Part shown: positions 13,957-22,505 of the stretch, piece after piece | Numbering within the stretch: position 1 is the stretch's first letter | Layout: the number at the start of each line of letters is the position of its first letter | Source of the DNA: a virus | DNA: 29,341 nucleotides | IMG/VR virus record: IMGVR_UViG_3300020147_000139 | Coordinates: 1 to 29,341 of that record | Reading direction: 5' to 3' (one strand) | Position numbers and translations under genes: made by a program | Notes under the pieces: generated by a model | What the model was told of the DNA's origin: nothing | What the model saw: the letters and a program-made list of their open reading frames with translations, nothing else | Databases searched by the model: none

Positions 13957-14441
13957 CAGCTATCCATTGGAAACGCCAACAGCCGCGATCGCTACGGCAT
14001 GGCATGGAGCTTTGCCTGGAGCATGCTCGGGTCAAGGCAAACGCGAGCGTGGATCGAATCGCTGATTTGATGGGGCTGGCCAATAAATGGGTTCTTTACA
14101 AATGGATGGAATCCGGGCGCCTGCCGGCCGTGTTGATTCGCCCGTTCGAAACGGCGTGCGGTATCGATTACGTCACGCGGTATCTCAGCCACTCCGCCCG
14201 CAAGCTGCTGGTCGACATTCCCACCGGTCGCAAGGCCACGGGGCGTGACATTAACAGCCTTCAAGCCTCATTCGCCGAAGCCGTATCGGTACTGCTGCGG
14301 CACTACGAAGGGAAGACGCCAGTGGATGAAACCGTTGCAGCGCTGACCGGCGTGCTAGAGGAGCTGGCGTGGCACCGGGCGGAAGTCGAGCGGCGCGCCG
14401 CGCCCCAAATGGATGTCTTCGAGGAGGCCACCGATGAGTAA
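13953..14441 (+). CDS. Early-region DNA-binding protein (CII-like layout)
   Basis: A 162-residue protein. A helix-turn-helix is visible at about residues 30-60 (ANASVDRIADLMGLANKWVLYKWMESGRLP), then PFETACGIDYVTRYLS and a helical C-terminal half (ASFAEAVSVLLRHYEG ... ALTGVLEELAWHRAEVERRA) likely to oligomerise. The order HTH then oligomerising helices resembles phage CII-type regulators. It is preceded by GGGAGG and overlaps the next gene by eight bases. It likely modulates early or transposition gene expression. A family name cannot be given with certainty. Confidence 0.65.
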   Translation: MTAIHWKRQQPRSLRHGMELCLEHARVKANASVDRIADLMGLANKWVLYKWMESGRLPAVLIRPFETACGIDYVTRYLSHSARKLLVDIPTGRKATGRDINSLQASFAEAVSVLLRHYEGKTPVDETVAALTGVLEELAWHRAEVERRAAPQMDVFEEATDE

Positions 14442-14805
14442 CGGAACGGGATTGGCCGACCGGATTGCGGCGCAACTGGCGGCCTTGTCAACCCAACAGG
14501 CGCTCCAGGTACTGACGGAGGTGCAGCAGCGCATATTAAAGGCTTCCGTCACACGGGATGATGAGGGTTTGAGTCGGCCCTGGGCGCCGTGTCCGGTCGC
14601 GATTCGCAGTCCTGTAGGAGGGGTAAGCAAAATCGAGAGTGATCCTGAGATTCTCGCGTTTATCACCGGGCTCACGGAATACCAGAGCCTGAAGAAAATC
14701 GTGGATTTATGCATCCGGAAGTTCGGGCTAGAGCGATCGCCTAGCAAGAGTTCGGTGCATCGCTACCTGCAAAAAATTTCCAAGTTACAAGAGGAGAAAT
14801 CTTAA
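14434..14805 (+). CDS. Small early DNA-binding protein
   Basis: A 123-residue protein starting at ATG 14434, inside the end of the previous gene with GAGGAGG upstream. The N-terminal part is helical (LADRIAAQLAALSTQQALQVLTEVQQRILKA). The C-terminal part, DPEILAFITGLTEYQSLKKIVDLCIRKFG followed by SPSKSSVHRYLQKIS, looks like a helix-turn-helix in which the last helix reads DNA. Proteins with this C-terminal pattern occur in several phage early and packaging regions. Function unknown beyond probable DNA binding. Confidence 0.65.
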   Translation: MSNGTGLADRIAAQLAALSTQQALQVLTEVQQRILKASVTRDDEGLSRPWAPCPVAIRSPVGGVSKIESDPEILAFITGLTEYQSLKKIVDLCIRKFGLERSPSKSSVHRYLQKISKLQEEKS

Positions 14806-15132
14806 ATGTCCGAAGCCTGCAACAAGACCGTTATCCGATCGGGAAAGGTCCTGGAATGCCTGTTTGAAGACGACTTTAAGGGCAAGACCGAGCTGCAAAT
14901 CGTAGAAATGACGCAGATCCCCCTCCCCACGATTTACCGGATCTTGCAGACCTGGAAGACGTTGGGCTGGGTTGTCGACGTGCCCATCCCCGGACGCAAG
15001 GCGGTGCAATGGCGGATTAGCAGCGAAAAGCTGCTGCGGATCGCTCATAGCCACAAGCGGCACATGTTGCGGCAGGTGCACAGCCTGGAGAAAGAGTACC
15101 TGGACATCGCCGGAGAGGAATTGCGCGCATGA
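14806..15132 (+). CDS. Winged-helix protein, IclR/MarR-type N-terminal domain
   Basis: A 108-residue protein with GAGGAG upstream of ATG 14806, which follows the previous stop directly. Residues about 9-70 (SGKVLECLFEDDFKGKTELQIVEMTQIPLPTIYRILQTWKTLGWV, then PGRKAVQWRIS) form a winged helix of the kind heading IclR regulators; the helix PTIYRILQTW would contact DNA. The IclR ligand domain is absent and a short helical tail follows. It probably regulates early or transposition genes. The fold is well supported; the target is unknown. Confidence 0.7.
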   Translation: MSEACNKTVIRSGKVLECLFEDDFKGKTELQIVEMTQIPLPTIYRILQTWKTLGWVVDVPIPGRKAVQWRISSEKLLRIAHSHKRHMLRQVHSLEKEYLDIAGEELRA

Positions 15133-15166
15133 GCACGTTCAACTCGCTCAACGATTCGAGCGTGAT

Positions 15167-15199
15167 CCCAAAAATTCTCGATTTGTCGGAGATTTTGGG
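15167..15199 (+). terminator. Candidate terminator after the early regulator genes
   Basis: CCCAAAAATTCTC pairs, with a bulge, to GGAGATTTTGGG, followed by TTTAGAGTTTTT. The stem is AT-rich and the tail is T-rich but interrupted. A second hairpin, GTCGGA/TCCGAC (15252-15270), lies in the same gap. The 205-base gap (15133-15337) holds no other gene and may separate early regulators from the transposition genes. Confidence 0.35.
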
Positions 15200-15337
15200 T
15201 TTAGAGTTTTTCAAATATGCCTAAAAATCAATTGCTTAGCATGTCATGCCGGTCGGAAAAATTATCCGACGTCTTAGATTTTGGGGCGCTGCCTATTTTG
15301 GTCCGCGAACGCATTAGGTACGCGAGGAGTTAATCGA

Positions 15338-16363
15338 ATGACAGAACAAGAATCACTAATTGAGAGCGTGGCCGCCGATATGAATGCCCGTCGGCAAAGG
15401 CTCGAAACAGCAAAGAGCGAGACAACGATGGCTCAGGAGTTAAGTCTAGCGACCGCCCAGCAGGATTTCGACCGGGCCGGGTATATCGAGGATAGGGACG
15501 ATCTGAACCAACTGGTCGGCCGCGTTCAAATGGCGAACGTGCATCGAAAATTCTCCGATTATGCAGTCTTTACGCTGCTCGAAAGCATCCATGAATCCAA
15601 GCAATATCGATTACTTAAGGGGAAGACGTTTACTGGGTTCGACGGGGCAGTCTTCGACGCCGGGACTTGGGAGGGGTTCTGCCGTCTGTGTGGGACATCG
15701 GCGAGCACGTTCGACGAATGGGCGAAGAACAAACAGGCTATTGGCGAGGATGCGCATAGGACTTTACAGCAGATTGGCTTGACTACGCGGGACTTTCGCC
15801 AGATTCGAAAACTTCCCGACGATGACAGGAAAGCCATCGCTGAAGCGGTCGAAGCGCACGCAGTCGATAAGGACGCGATCCTCGACCTGATCGACCAATT
15901 ATCCACCAAGCACGCCAAGGAGAAGGAATCCTTGGAGAAGACCGTCCAGAGGCAAAAGCACCAGCTGGAGGAGAAGGCGGAGGACATTTCGAAGAAAGAC
16001 GCGAAGCTCGCCGAACTGAGAGCAACGCTCGAAGACCTCAAGCGCACCGAATTGCCGCCCGACGAGGCCGAACTCGCCGCCTTGCGTCGCATCCAGGAAC
16101 TGGAGAGGGATTACAAAGCCATTGTCGGCGCCGTGGAGCTTGTCCGGCTGGATCAGGCCAGTGTAACGGTCCGGGTCAAGATGGTGCACTTGGTCGAGTA
16201 TTTCGAGGTTTATGCCCGAAAGCTGCGCACGGACCTAATGCATAAGTATCCAGACTTGTGGGATGGCGCTGTTGGCGACAGCGATGTCATGGAAGTTCGT
16301 GCCGAATTGGACAAGGTGACCGAGCGCCTGGAGCGGGATCTTCCCGTCAGAGCGCTGAGCTGA
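15338..16363 (+). CDS. Coiled-coil protein upstream of the transposase
   Basis: A 341-residue protein. I chose ATG 15338 because GAGGAG lies eight bases upstream; the open frame extends further back without a good start. Residues about 75-160 look folded (FSDYAVFTLLESIHESKQYRLLKG, FCRLCGTSASTFDEWAKNK, LTTRDFRQIRKLPDDDRKAIAEAV). Residues about 190-270 form a strong coiled coil rich in Lys and Glu, and a helical end follows. Proteins of this size and layout are common just before MuA-type transposases in Mu-like phages with no known function. It may assist transposition or early DNA metabolism; this is inference from position. Confidence 0.7.
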   Translation: MTEQESLIESVAADMNARRQRLETAKSETTMAQELSLATAQQDFDRAGYIEDRDDLNQLVGRVQMANVHRKFSDYAVFTLLESIHESKQYRLLKGKTFTGFDGAVFDAGTWEGFCRLCGTSASTFDEWAKNKQAIGEDAHRTLQQIGLTTRDFRQIRKLPDDDRKAIAEAVEAHAVDKDAILDLIDQLSTKHAKEKESLEKTVQRQKHQLEEKAEDISKKDAKLAELRATLEDLKRTELPPDEAELAALRRIQELERDYKAIVGAVELVRLDQASVTVRVKMVHLVEYFEVYARKLRTDLMHKYPDLWDGAVGDSDVMEVRAELDKVTERLERDLPVRALS

Positions 16364-16371
16364 GGTGTGCC

Positions 16372-18093
16372 ATGCCGCGAACACACACTGATATTAAGCC
16401 CGAGGTAGGGCTAGAAATCGCCCACAAGCTAGCGCAGGGTGGAAACCAAAGGAAAGCCGTCATCGCGAAGTACACGGCGCCCCCTTGGGGGTGGTCAGCG
16501 AGCCGCGTCTATAAGGTGGCGCAGACTTACGGCTGGCGCTCCGGCCGCAAGACCCGAGCGGATAAGGGGCTGATTCGTATTCCGGGGATTGATGAGGAAA
16601 AGCTGGAATTCGCCGTTCGCGTGGTTATCGCCAGCACTCGGCCCAAGACCGGCAAGCGCCTGACGTGTACCGAAGACCTGATCGAGCAGCTAGTCCTTAA
16701 TGGCTACGAGGAGTTCCGCAATATGTGCCCGCAGACCTTGAATCGATTGCTCCGCGAGCGCGGTCTTAGTCACCACCTACTGATCGCCGATGGACCGGCC
16801 ATCGAAATGGCGTCATTACACCCGAACCACATCCATTTTGTGGATGCCTCGGTCTGCGTCCAGTGGGACTTGCGGGGCAGTAAAAAAATGGTGCCTCGGG
16901 ATATGCAAAAGGCGTTTTACAAGAACAAGCCCGGCTACTGGCGCGAGGTGCGGAAAGTCCTGATTCGCTGGCTGTTGGTGGACCATTGCAGCGGCATGTT
17001 CTACGTGGACTACACCTATGCCGCAGGCGAGAACACGGCCGATTTGCTGAACTTCCTGATCGACGCCTGGAGCGTCAAGCCCTACAGCGATCGCTACCCG
17101 TTCCACGGCGTTCCGAAAATGCTGGGGCTCGATCCGGGCGCGGCCAACACCAGCCACGAAGTCAAGGCGTTGACGGAAAAGCTCGGCGTCGAGCTGTACG
17201 TCCACGCCCCCGGCAACAGCCGGGCCAGCGGTGCGGTGGAAGTGATCCACGGCTATTGGGAGCGCCGTTTCGAGTGGGAATTGCTGCTCAAGTTGGCCGA
17301 TGATCTGGACGATCTGCGCGCCCGGGCGCACGACCGCATGATCAACCTCAACGCAACCAAGGAGCACGCCCGGCACGGCCGGACCCGTTGCGCCAAATGG
17401 ATGGAAATCACCCAAGCGCAGCTGCGCATCCTGCCCCCTCGGGAACACTGCCACACCCTGGCCACGTGCAGCCCCGGCACGCGGGTTCCGGACGAGCGCT
17501 TGCGTATCACGGTGGATGGCCGAGTGTTCCAGCTCTATGCGCCTGCCCTCAAGGGCCGCAAGGTCAATTATGACTATAACCCCTGGCAGGTGGATGAACT
17601 GAACGTCTGGACCGATGACGGCGAAATGGTCCCCTGCCGGCTGATCCGGAAGAATGAGCACGGCTTCGATTCCGATGCGCCGGTCTTCGGCGCTGACGAA
17701 TACAAGCGCCATGCCGACACCCCGGCCCAACGGGTTCGCAACACCCACGAGCGCGAAGACAAGGCAACCCGGCTGCGGGGCTTCGAACCCAAGCCGACCG
17801 GGCATCTAGTGCCGAAGCAACATTTCATCCCGAAGCGCGGCACGCCCATCGTGTCCACGGACGCCCCCAAGGTTCCGCCGATCCGCGCGGTTGAAGTGCC
17901 GAAACGGCTGCGGGAAAAGCTCGGTCTGGACCGTTTGACGCCCTTGCAGAATCAGCAGGTACTGAACTGGCTGGGCGGCAAGGAATCGGTAACAGCCGAG
18001 GAGTTTGACGTCATCCTGGAAAAGGCTAGATCCGCTTGGACGGGAAATCAGAGCGAGGGACGCGCAGTTCGTACGATTCAGCGGGCCGGCTAG
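16372..18093 (+). CDS. A: MuA-type DDE transposase
   Basis: The transposase joins the element ends to target DNA by strand transfer. It has 573 residues (Mu A has 663). The DDE catalytic triad is visible as D158 in HFVDAS, D254 in GLDPGAAN and E290 in SGAVEVIHGYWE, giving the D-D-35-E spacing of MuA and retroviral integrases. The N-terminal 130 residues are basic and helical and should bind the end repeats; after about 330 comes the beta-barrel and a basic Mu-type C-terminal region. ATG 16372 has GAGGTG upstream. It should act on the repeats at 11664 and 26784 with the MuB-like protein encoded next. All catalytic residues appear intact. Confidence 0.93.
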   Translation: MPRTHTDIKPEVGLEIAHKLAQGGNQRKAVIAKYTAPPWGWSASRVYKVAQTYGWRSGRKTRADKGLIRIPGIDEEKLEFAVRVVIASTRPKTGKRLTCTEDLIEQLVLNGYEEFRNMCPQTLNRLLRERGLSHHLLIADGPAIEMASLHPNHIHFVDASVCVQWDLRGSKKMVPRDMQKAFYKNKPGYWREVRKVLIRWLLVDHCSGMFYVDYTYAAGENTADLLNFLIDAWSVKPYSDRYPFHGVPKMLGLDPGAANTSHEVKALTEKLGVELYVHAPGNSRASGAVEVIHGYWERRFEWELLLKLADDLDDLRARAHDRMINLNATKEHARHGRTRCAKWMEITQAQLRILPPREHCHTLATCSPGTRVPDERLRITVDGRVFQLYAPALKGRKVNYDYNPWQVDELNVWTDDGEMVPCRLIRKNEHGFDSDAPVFGADEYKRHADTPAQRVRNTHEREDKATRLRGFEPKPTGHLVPKQHFIPKRGTPIVSTDAPKVPPIRAVEVPKRLREKLGLDRLTPLQNQQVLNWLGGKESVTAEEFDVILEKARSAWTGNQSEGRAVRTIQRAG

Positions 18094-18103
18094 GAGCGAG
18101 GCA

Positions 18104-19291
18104 ATGACCGATCAATCCCTTCGACTCAAGACCTACGTCCAGCAATTGGGCGGCCAAGTTCAATTCACGCGGTTGATGGCGGAGCAGGGTTACAGCTGCT
18201 CCAGGAGTCTGCTGAACCAGACCTGCAATCACGGTGTGCTGCCAAAGCGCAATGGGGATGCGTACAAACAGGCGATCAACCAGGTGTTAAGGACGGCTGG
18301 AATGGATGCCGAAAGCGCCTGGTTACCGCAATCGGAGAGTGGACCCGCCAACGCCCATCCGCCCAAGGTTGGCGCAAGCGGGTCCGTGCCGAGTATCAAT
18401 CAATTGCCGCGAACAACTCAGCGGGGAGATTCTACTGCCATGATGAATAAAACTAAAGCAACCTTGGAACCGGAACATCTCCGGCATTTCAGCCTGTCCG
18501 ACGATCCGTTTTTCGACCTGGCCGATCACCGGGAGATCTGGCTGAACAACCACTTGGAATACGTCAAGCACCTGATCCAGCGGACCGCAGAGAACCGGGG
18601 CATGATGGTGCTCACCGGCGACTACGGCGCGGGTAAATCGACGTTGCTGCGCCATGTGCTGGGCGAAATGATCGCCAGCGGCAAGGCAGAAATCATCATG
18701 CCCGACCGTCTGGACCGCCGGGCCATGCACGGCGACATGCTGACCCTGGCGATCGTCGATCAGCTCGGGGGCGGCATGCGCATCCCGCGATCGGTCCTCC
18801 AGCGCGACCGGTTGGCCAAGCGGCTATTGACCACGGCAATGGAGCGCGGCGAACACCCTCTCCTGGTGATCGATGAGGCGCACGATCTTCGTACCGAGTT
18901 GTTCGTTGCGCTTAAGCGCCTCTGGGATTCCGGCCTGATCTTCCGCGAGATCGGCATTCTGTTGGTGGGCACTGGCGGCAAGGATGCCGGCGGACGGTCC
19001 TGGGGGCTCCGTTGGGAGATCGAGGGGAACCCGGATATCCGGGAGTTCGCCGAGCGAGCCCACTTGGTAGATCTCGGACGACTAGCCGCGACCCTGCCGG
19101 AGTATCTCGCCTGGCGCTTCCGCAAGGTCGGCGCCGCCCTGGATGAGGTTTTCGCGCCCGGCGCGGTTGAGGTCTTAACCGAGCAGGCGCAGACGCCTCA
19201 ACTGGTCGGCATCTACGCCGTGGGCGCCATGCGCGAAGCCTATTTGGACGGCGCCTTGAAAGTGTCGGCCGACCACGTGCTGAGGGTTTAG
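18104..19291 (+). CDS. B: MuB-like AAA+ ATPase, transposition target selector
   Basis: A 395-residue AAA+ ATPase of the MuB/TnsC/ExeA group that picks target DNA and activates the transposase. Residues 1-70 are a helix-turn-helix region (YVQQLGGQVQFTRLMAEQGYSCSRSLLNQ), as in MuB; 75-125 form a linker; Walker A is TGDYGAGKST (171-180) and Walker B is LLVIDEAHD (253-261). Two consecutive ATG codons at residues 113-114, preceded by GGGGAGA, could allow a short form without the DNA-binding domain. ATG 18104 has GGAGCGAGG upstream. Mu's MuB has 312 residues, so this one is longer, mainly in the linker and N-terminal region. Confidence 0.9.
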   Translation: MTDQSLRLKTYVQQLGGQVQFTRLMAEQGYSCSRSLLNQTCNHGVLPKRNGDAYKQAINQVLRTAGMDAESAWLPQSESGPANAHPPKVGASGSVPSINQLPRTTQRGDSTAMMNKTKATLEPEHLRHFSLSDDPFFDLADHREIWLNNHLEYVKHLIQRTAENRGMMVLTGDYGAGKSTLLRHVLGEMIASGKAEIIMPDRLDRRAMHGDMLTLAIVDQLGGGMRIPRSVLQRDRLAKRLLTTAMERGEHPLLVIDEAHDLRTELFVALKRLWDSGLIFREIGILLVGTGGKDAGGRSWGLRWEIEGNPDIREFAERAHLVDLGRLAATLPEYLAWRFRKVGAALDEVFAPGAVEVLTEQAQTPQLVGIYAVGAMREAYLDGALKVSADHVLRV

Positions 19292-19462
19292 GCCATGCCA
19301 AGGCGCAATTGTGATCCTGGCCTCTACCCGGAAGGGCGGGTAAAACGGTTTATAACAGGTGTTACAGCCACGTTTTCGGGGAATTCGGACTCTGGCGAGG
19401 GCGACGGGCGTGGGCGCGGCTGTGTGGCGCTTGATGCCGATCAATCCATCGGAAAAAAAACG

Positions 19463-19873
19463 ATGCCGATCACCAAGAGGCAAATCGCCGTTCTCCACGT
19501 GCTCAAACAGCAAGCCGGCTTCGGTGAGGACGAATACCGGGACACCCTATTTCGAGTGGCTGGCGTGCGCTCTGCGAAGGATCTCGACCAGACAGGGTTT
19601 GAAAAGGTTCTGGAATGGTTCGAGGCGCTTGGGTATCGGACGCCGCGGAAACCGAACCGTGTCAACTTCGGTCAGCGCCCCGGCTACGCCACGCAAAAGC
19701 AGCTAGATTTCATTGGCGATCTGAGACCAAAGGCGTTTGACCACGACACCGACCAAGGTTTTTCGCACTGGCTAGAACGCTTCTTCCATGTATCGCACCC
19801 GCGCTTCCTGTCGGTCAAAGCGGCCGGCAGCGTCATCGAGGCGCTGAAAGCGATGGACCAACGAAAAAAGTAG
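19463..19873 (+). CDS. gemA: GemA-like regulator (DUF1018, Mu gp16)
   Basis: A 136-residue protein beginning MPITKRQIAVLHVLKQQAGF, the standard start of the DUF1018/GemA family. The conserved run EDEYRDTLFRVAGVRSAKDLDQTGFEKVLEWFEALGY and the later GYATQKQLDFIGDL and WLERFF follow. The open frame reaches back to 19295, but that extension reads as unlikely protein, so the family-typical start is preferred even though its ribosome-binding site is weak. In Mu, GemA changes host gene expression and DNA topology during development. The gap 19292-19462 contains no clear gene. Confidence 0.88.
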   Translation: MPITKRQIAVLHVLKQQAGFGEDEYRDTLFRVAGVRSAKDLDQTGFEKVLEWFEALGYRTPRKPNRVNFGQRPGYATQKQLDFIGDLRPKAFDHDTDQGFSHWLERFFHVSHPRFLSVKAAGSVIEALKAMDQRKK

Positions 19874-19881
19874 GCAGAATT

Positions 19882-20166
19882 ATGACTCACGATATCAATA
19901 AAGACTTGGGGACGGGGCTCACGGTACGCCGCCTGTGTGAACTCATCGACGAGGCGCAATTGGACCTCATGCAGATTCGCTCGCTCTCTTGGGCGGCCGG
20001 CGCGCTGATCCTTCATAACCAGGATAAAACCATCGAGGATCTGGAATTGAAGGATCGGATTGCCGACCTGGTAAACGTGACGCACGAAAAATCGGTCGCG
20101 CTTCTGGCGCGGCTGGACGAAGCGACCACCCGCTTGACCGAAGAGATCCGGAGGGCGGGACTATGA
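19882..20166 (+). CDS. Small helical hypothetical protein
   Basis: A 94-residue helical protein (GLTVRRLCELIDEAQLDLMQIRSLSW, DRIADLVNVTHEKSVALLARLDEATTRLTEEI), eight bases after gemA. Its stop overlaps the next ATG by four bases (ATGA). It resembles small unannotated proteins in the early-to-middle region of Mu-like phages. The two long helices suggest a four-helix dimer with the next gene's product, but this is speculation. No function known. Confidence 0.6.
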   Translation: MTHDINKDLGTGLTVRRLCELIDEAQLDLMQIRSLSWAAGALILHNQDKTIEDLELKDRIADLVNVTHEKSVALLARLDEATTRLTEEIRRAGL

Positions 20167-20414
20167 GCGAACAAATCAAGGCGTACTACAGCGACCTAAC
20201 AAGAGAAACGCGTTGGGAAGTGCAGAAGCTTCGAAGCTTGACAGCCGGCGCCTCGCGAGTCCTCGAAGACGCATTAGAACAATGTGGCGGGCCGTCCCCG
20301 ATGGCCGATCTACTGGAGTTCGTGGCTCACATGCTGGACATGATGGCGGAATTGGGCGGGGAGCTGGAAACCAAGCTTAATAACGCCAGAGCCCCGGCCG
20401 AGCATACTGAATAG
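20163..20414 (+). CDS. Small helical hypothetical protein
   Basis: An 83-residue helical protein (EVQKLRSLTAGASRVLEDALEQCGG, MADLLEFVAHMLDMMAELGGELETKL), coupled to the previous gene by ATGA with GGAGGGCGG upstream. Size and helix layout are like its neighbour, suggesting a pair that works together or an old duplication. No family recognised. Tandem hairpins follow about 25 bases after the stop. Confidence 0.6.
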   Translation: MSEQIKAYYSDLTRETRWEVQKLRSLTAGASRVLEDALEQCGGPSPMADLLEFVAHMLDMMAELGGELETKLNNARAPAEHTE

Positions 20415-20439
20415 GCCGAGGAGCGGAGAAACAAGCGAA

Positions 20440-20481
20440 ACCGGGGCCTAGCCCCGGTCGCCCAAGGGCGGCGCCTTGGGC
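20440..20481 (+). terminator. Two tandem GC-rich hairpins
   Basis: The first is ACCGGGGC-CTA-GCCCCGGT (20440-20458). The second has eight-base arms GCCCAAGG and CCTTGGGC around CGGCG-type loop bases (20460-20481). Both are perfect stems with no T-run afterwards. They may protect the 3' end of early mRNA, or cause partial termination before the middle genes. Confidence 0.5.
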
Positions 20482-20528
20482 CTGATGAGCAGCCGATTTA
20501 GACCTGTTTTCGAGTAAGGGGCGTTCCA

Positions 20529-20711
20529 ATGTATGCGGTCAGAATTACTCAACGTGATTTCGTCGCGGGGACGGAGACCACTAAAATAGGCAGGAAGCGC
20601 TTCAAGACCGAGGCCGGCGCCAGGAAGCAGGCGGCCTCATTGAGTTATTCTTGTATTCCGGACGGCAAGACCAAAGTCAGCGAAGTGGTCGCTGATGTCA
20701 TCCCGCTCTGA
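20529..20711 (+). CDS. Small basic hypothetical protein
   Basis: A 60-residue basic protein beginning MYAVRITQRDFVAGTETTKIGRKRF. It looks strand-rich at the start, with a central basic helix (KTEAGARKQAASL) and an ending strand (VSEVVADVIPL). AAGGGG lies eight bases before ATG 20529. The alternating pattern suggests a small alpha/beta domain of a kind seen in uncharacterised phage proteins. Function unknown. Confidence 0.55.
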   Translation: MYAVRITQRDFVAGTETTKIGRKRFKTEAGARKQAASLSYSCIPDGKTKVSEVVADVIPL

Positions 20712-20858
20712 GCCTATCGGGAGCTGCCATCCACGGCAAAACCGTATTCCGGCGGCCGACGAATCCCCCGCCCCCGAACCCCTTCTCCCTTCTCCCTTAA
20801 TCCGCCCACCTTTCAGGGGAACAATTTCATCCCGAAAGAGCCACGGCGGAGAACGCTT

Positions 20859-21404
20859 TTGTTTTGTCCCACCTGCTTTCAGAAAGTCGAAGTCGAGCTT
20901 CAGTCCGAAGTGGTGCTCGATGTTGAACAGCTGCCGCGCGTGCTTCAGGAAATCGCTTTCCTGGTCGGCCCCGAAAACGCCGTAAAGATCGCACGGGCGT
21001 ATGGCGGGGTCCGGCTCTATGTGCCCAAGCGCATGAAACCGGATCATCCTTTGGCCGAACTGGTAGGTTTCGAGAACGCCTGCGCCTTGTCCACCGGATT
21101 CGGCGGTCTGCCGCATTTCGATATTCCGCAGTTTGACAAGCTGATTCGGGAAGCCCGCAATCGGGCCGTCCTGAAAGACCGGGCTCAAGGAATGAGCGTT
21201 CGCGAGCTGGCGCTGAAGTATCGGCTCACCGAGAGAGCGATTAGCAAGATTCAAGTAGCCGCTCTCAAAGCGGATCTTAATGCCGCCCGTCTTCGCCAAG
21301 AATCCGATAACCCGGCCGCACTGGCTCACGACCACCAGAACCCGCCCGACCCAATCAAAAACTCCGACTTCTCAACTGCCACAAAAAAGGTAACCGACCC
21401 ATGA
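20859..21404 (+). CDS. mor: Mor-family middle transcription activator
   Basis: A 181-residue protein of the Mor/C activator family from Mu-like phages, which turns on middle or late genes. The dimerisation part is visible in LPRVLQEIAFLVGPENAVKIARAYGG, followed by the RLYVPKRM strand and, at about residues 107-130, the helix-turn-helix GMSVRELALKYRLTERAISKIQ. The start is taken as TTG 20859, because no ATG precedes the core; an N-terminal FCPTCFQ adds two cysteines not usual in Mu Mor. The position after gemA is as in Mu. The tail region is disordered. The gene probably activates the coiled-coil and tail genes downstream. Confidence 0.82.
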   Translation: MFCPTCFQKVEVELQSEVVLDVEQLPRVLQEIAFLVGPENAVKIARAYGGVRLYVPKRMKPDHPLAELVGFENACALSTGFGGLPHFDIPQFDKLIREARNRAVLKDRAQGMSVRELALKYRLTERAISKIQVAALKADLNAARLRQESDNPAALAHDHQNPPDPIKNSDFSTATKKVTDP

Positions 21405-22357
21405 CACGCGAAGAACTCCAAGACCGCATTGCCGCCCTTCAAGCCGAACATGATTCCCTGGTGGAACAGGAGGAGGCGTTCAAGCGGAAGGCAACCGAGA
21501 TCGACTTAAGGCTTCAGAGCCTGAAGGGTCTGCATAATGAAGAACAATTCGCCGGCCGAATAGCGGCGCTCGAAGAGGAACTCAAACAGGTGCTTAAGGC
21601 GACGGACGACGCCTATGCCCGCCGGACCCAAGCGAACGCCGAGCTCGGCCGGCTGCAAAATCTCGAAATCGAGCTAGCCAGGACGTACCACGGTACGACT
21701 CAGAAAGAGATCCAAAAGGCCAGGGCCGCCGTCGATACAGCGCAGCAGGAGGTCGACGCGCTCCAGGCGAAAATCGCCGAACTCTCGGCGCCCGACGGCG
21801 AACAAGCCACGGCGGACCTTAACGCACTCCGTGAGCGGCGCAAGACTGCGGCGGCCGGCGTGGTGCTGGGCGAAGCCGCCGATGAGGAGGTCCGGGCGTT
21901 GGACGATCAAATCGCGGCGCTCGAACCGGCCGCACAGCGAGAAGCCACCGAACGGGCCGATCGGGCCGCCGCCGTGGAGGTCTTGCGGCAACGGCTGCCA
22001 GCCGCCGAGGACCGGCTCAAGCAGGCGAAGACGGCGCTTCGCACCAAGGAGCTCGATTACCTCCGCGGCGCGGCGGAGGACGCCGCTAAAGCCTACCGGG
22101 ACGCGGGCGAGGGCTTGATTCGGGCGTACCGGCGGGTTATCGCCTTCGATTGGCTCCTTTCGGGCGCGGATCTGGCGTTGATGATGCCCTCCGCGCCTGA
22201 TCTGACGCTACCTTGCCTTCGTGCGAAGGCGTTCCCCGAAAAGCCGGACCGCTACGGCTACCGCTCGTTCTACAGCGCCCAAGCCGATCGCGACGGCTTT
22301 GCTCAGGCGCGTGTTGACGTCGAGGCCGAACTCCGGGCGGCCGGCGTCAAATTGTAA
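21401..22357 (+). CDS. Coiled-coil protein at the start of the late genes
   Basis: A 318-residue protein whose first 240 residues are nearly continuous coiled coil (DRIAALQAEHDSLVEQEEAF, RRTQANAELGRLQNLEIEL, VDALQAKIAELSA) and whose last 75 residues look folded (GLIRAYRRVIAFDWLLSGAD ... GYRSFYSAQADRDGFAQAR ... AAGVKL). ATG 21401 overlaps the Mor stop by four bases. Its length and layout match the protein at 7138 in the outer element, suggesting distant homology. Possible roles are scaffold, tail or head accessory protein. Unrecognised family. Confidence 0.7.
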   Translation: MTREELQDRIAALQAEHDSLVEQEEAFKRKATEIDLRLQSLKGLHNEEQFAGRIAALEEELKQVLKATDDAYARRTQANAELGRLQNLEIELARTYHGTTQKEIQKARAAVDTAQQEVDALQAKIAELSAPDGEQATADLNALRERRKTAAAGVVLGEAADEEVRALDDQIAALEPAAQREATERADRAAAVEVLRQRLPAAEDRLKQAKTALRTKELDYLRGAAEDAAKAYRDAGEGLIRAYRRVIAFDWLLSGADLALMMPSAPDLTLPCLRAKAFPEKPDRYGYRSFYSAQADRDGFAQARVDVEAELRAAGVKL

Positions 22358-22416
22358 CTGGGTCCCGTCCTTCCGCCGAGAGAGGCGAGCCATAGGGGAA
22401 GGGCTGAGGGACTAAT

Positions 22417-22503
22417 ATGGCCCGCCGGGAACCGATGACGGTCCCGCGCCATTTCGCAAGCCTTTTGGGTGTTCACCCGTCATCCATCATTCATCGAGCC
22501 TGA
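22417..22503 (+). CDS. Micro-ORF, 28 codons
   Basis: ATG 22417 with GAGGG upstream, stopping two bases before the next ATG. The product begins MARREPMTVPRHFASLLG. The tight spacing and ribosome-binding site make translation possible. Otherwise the 148-base gap 22358-22505 holds nothing obvious. Confidence 0.25.
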   Translation: MARREPMTVPRHFASLLGVHPSSIIHRA

Positions 22504-22505
22504 TT

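Noticed and set aside
16816-17805. Minus-strand open frame of 329 codons across the transposase gene
   Set aside because: The plus-strand frame encodes a complete DDE transposase; the opposite frame is a shadow with no recognisable protein pattern.
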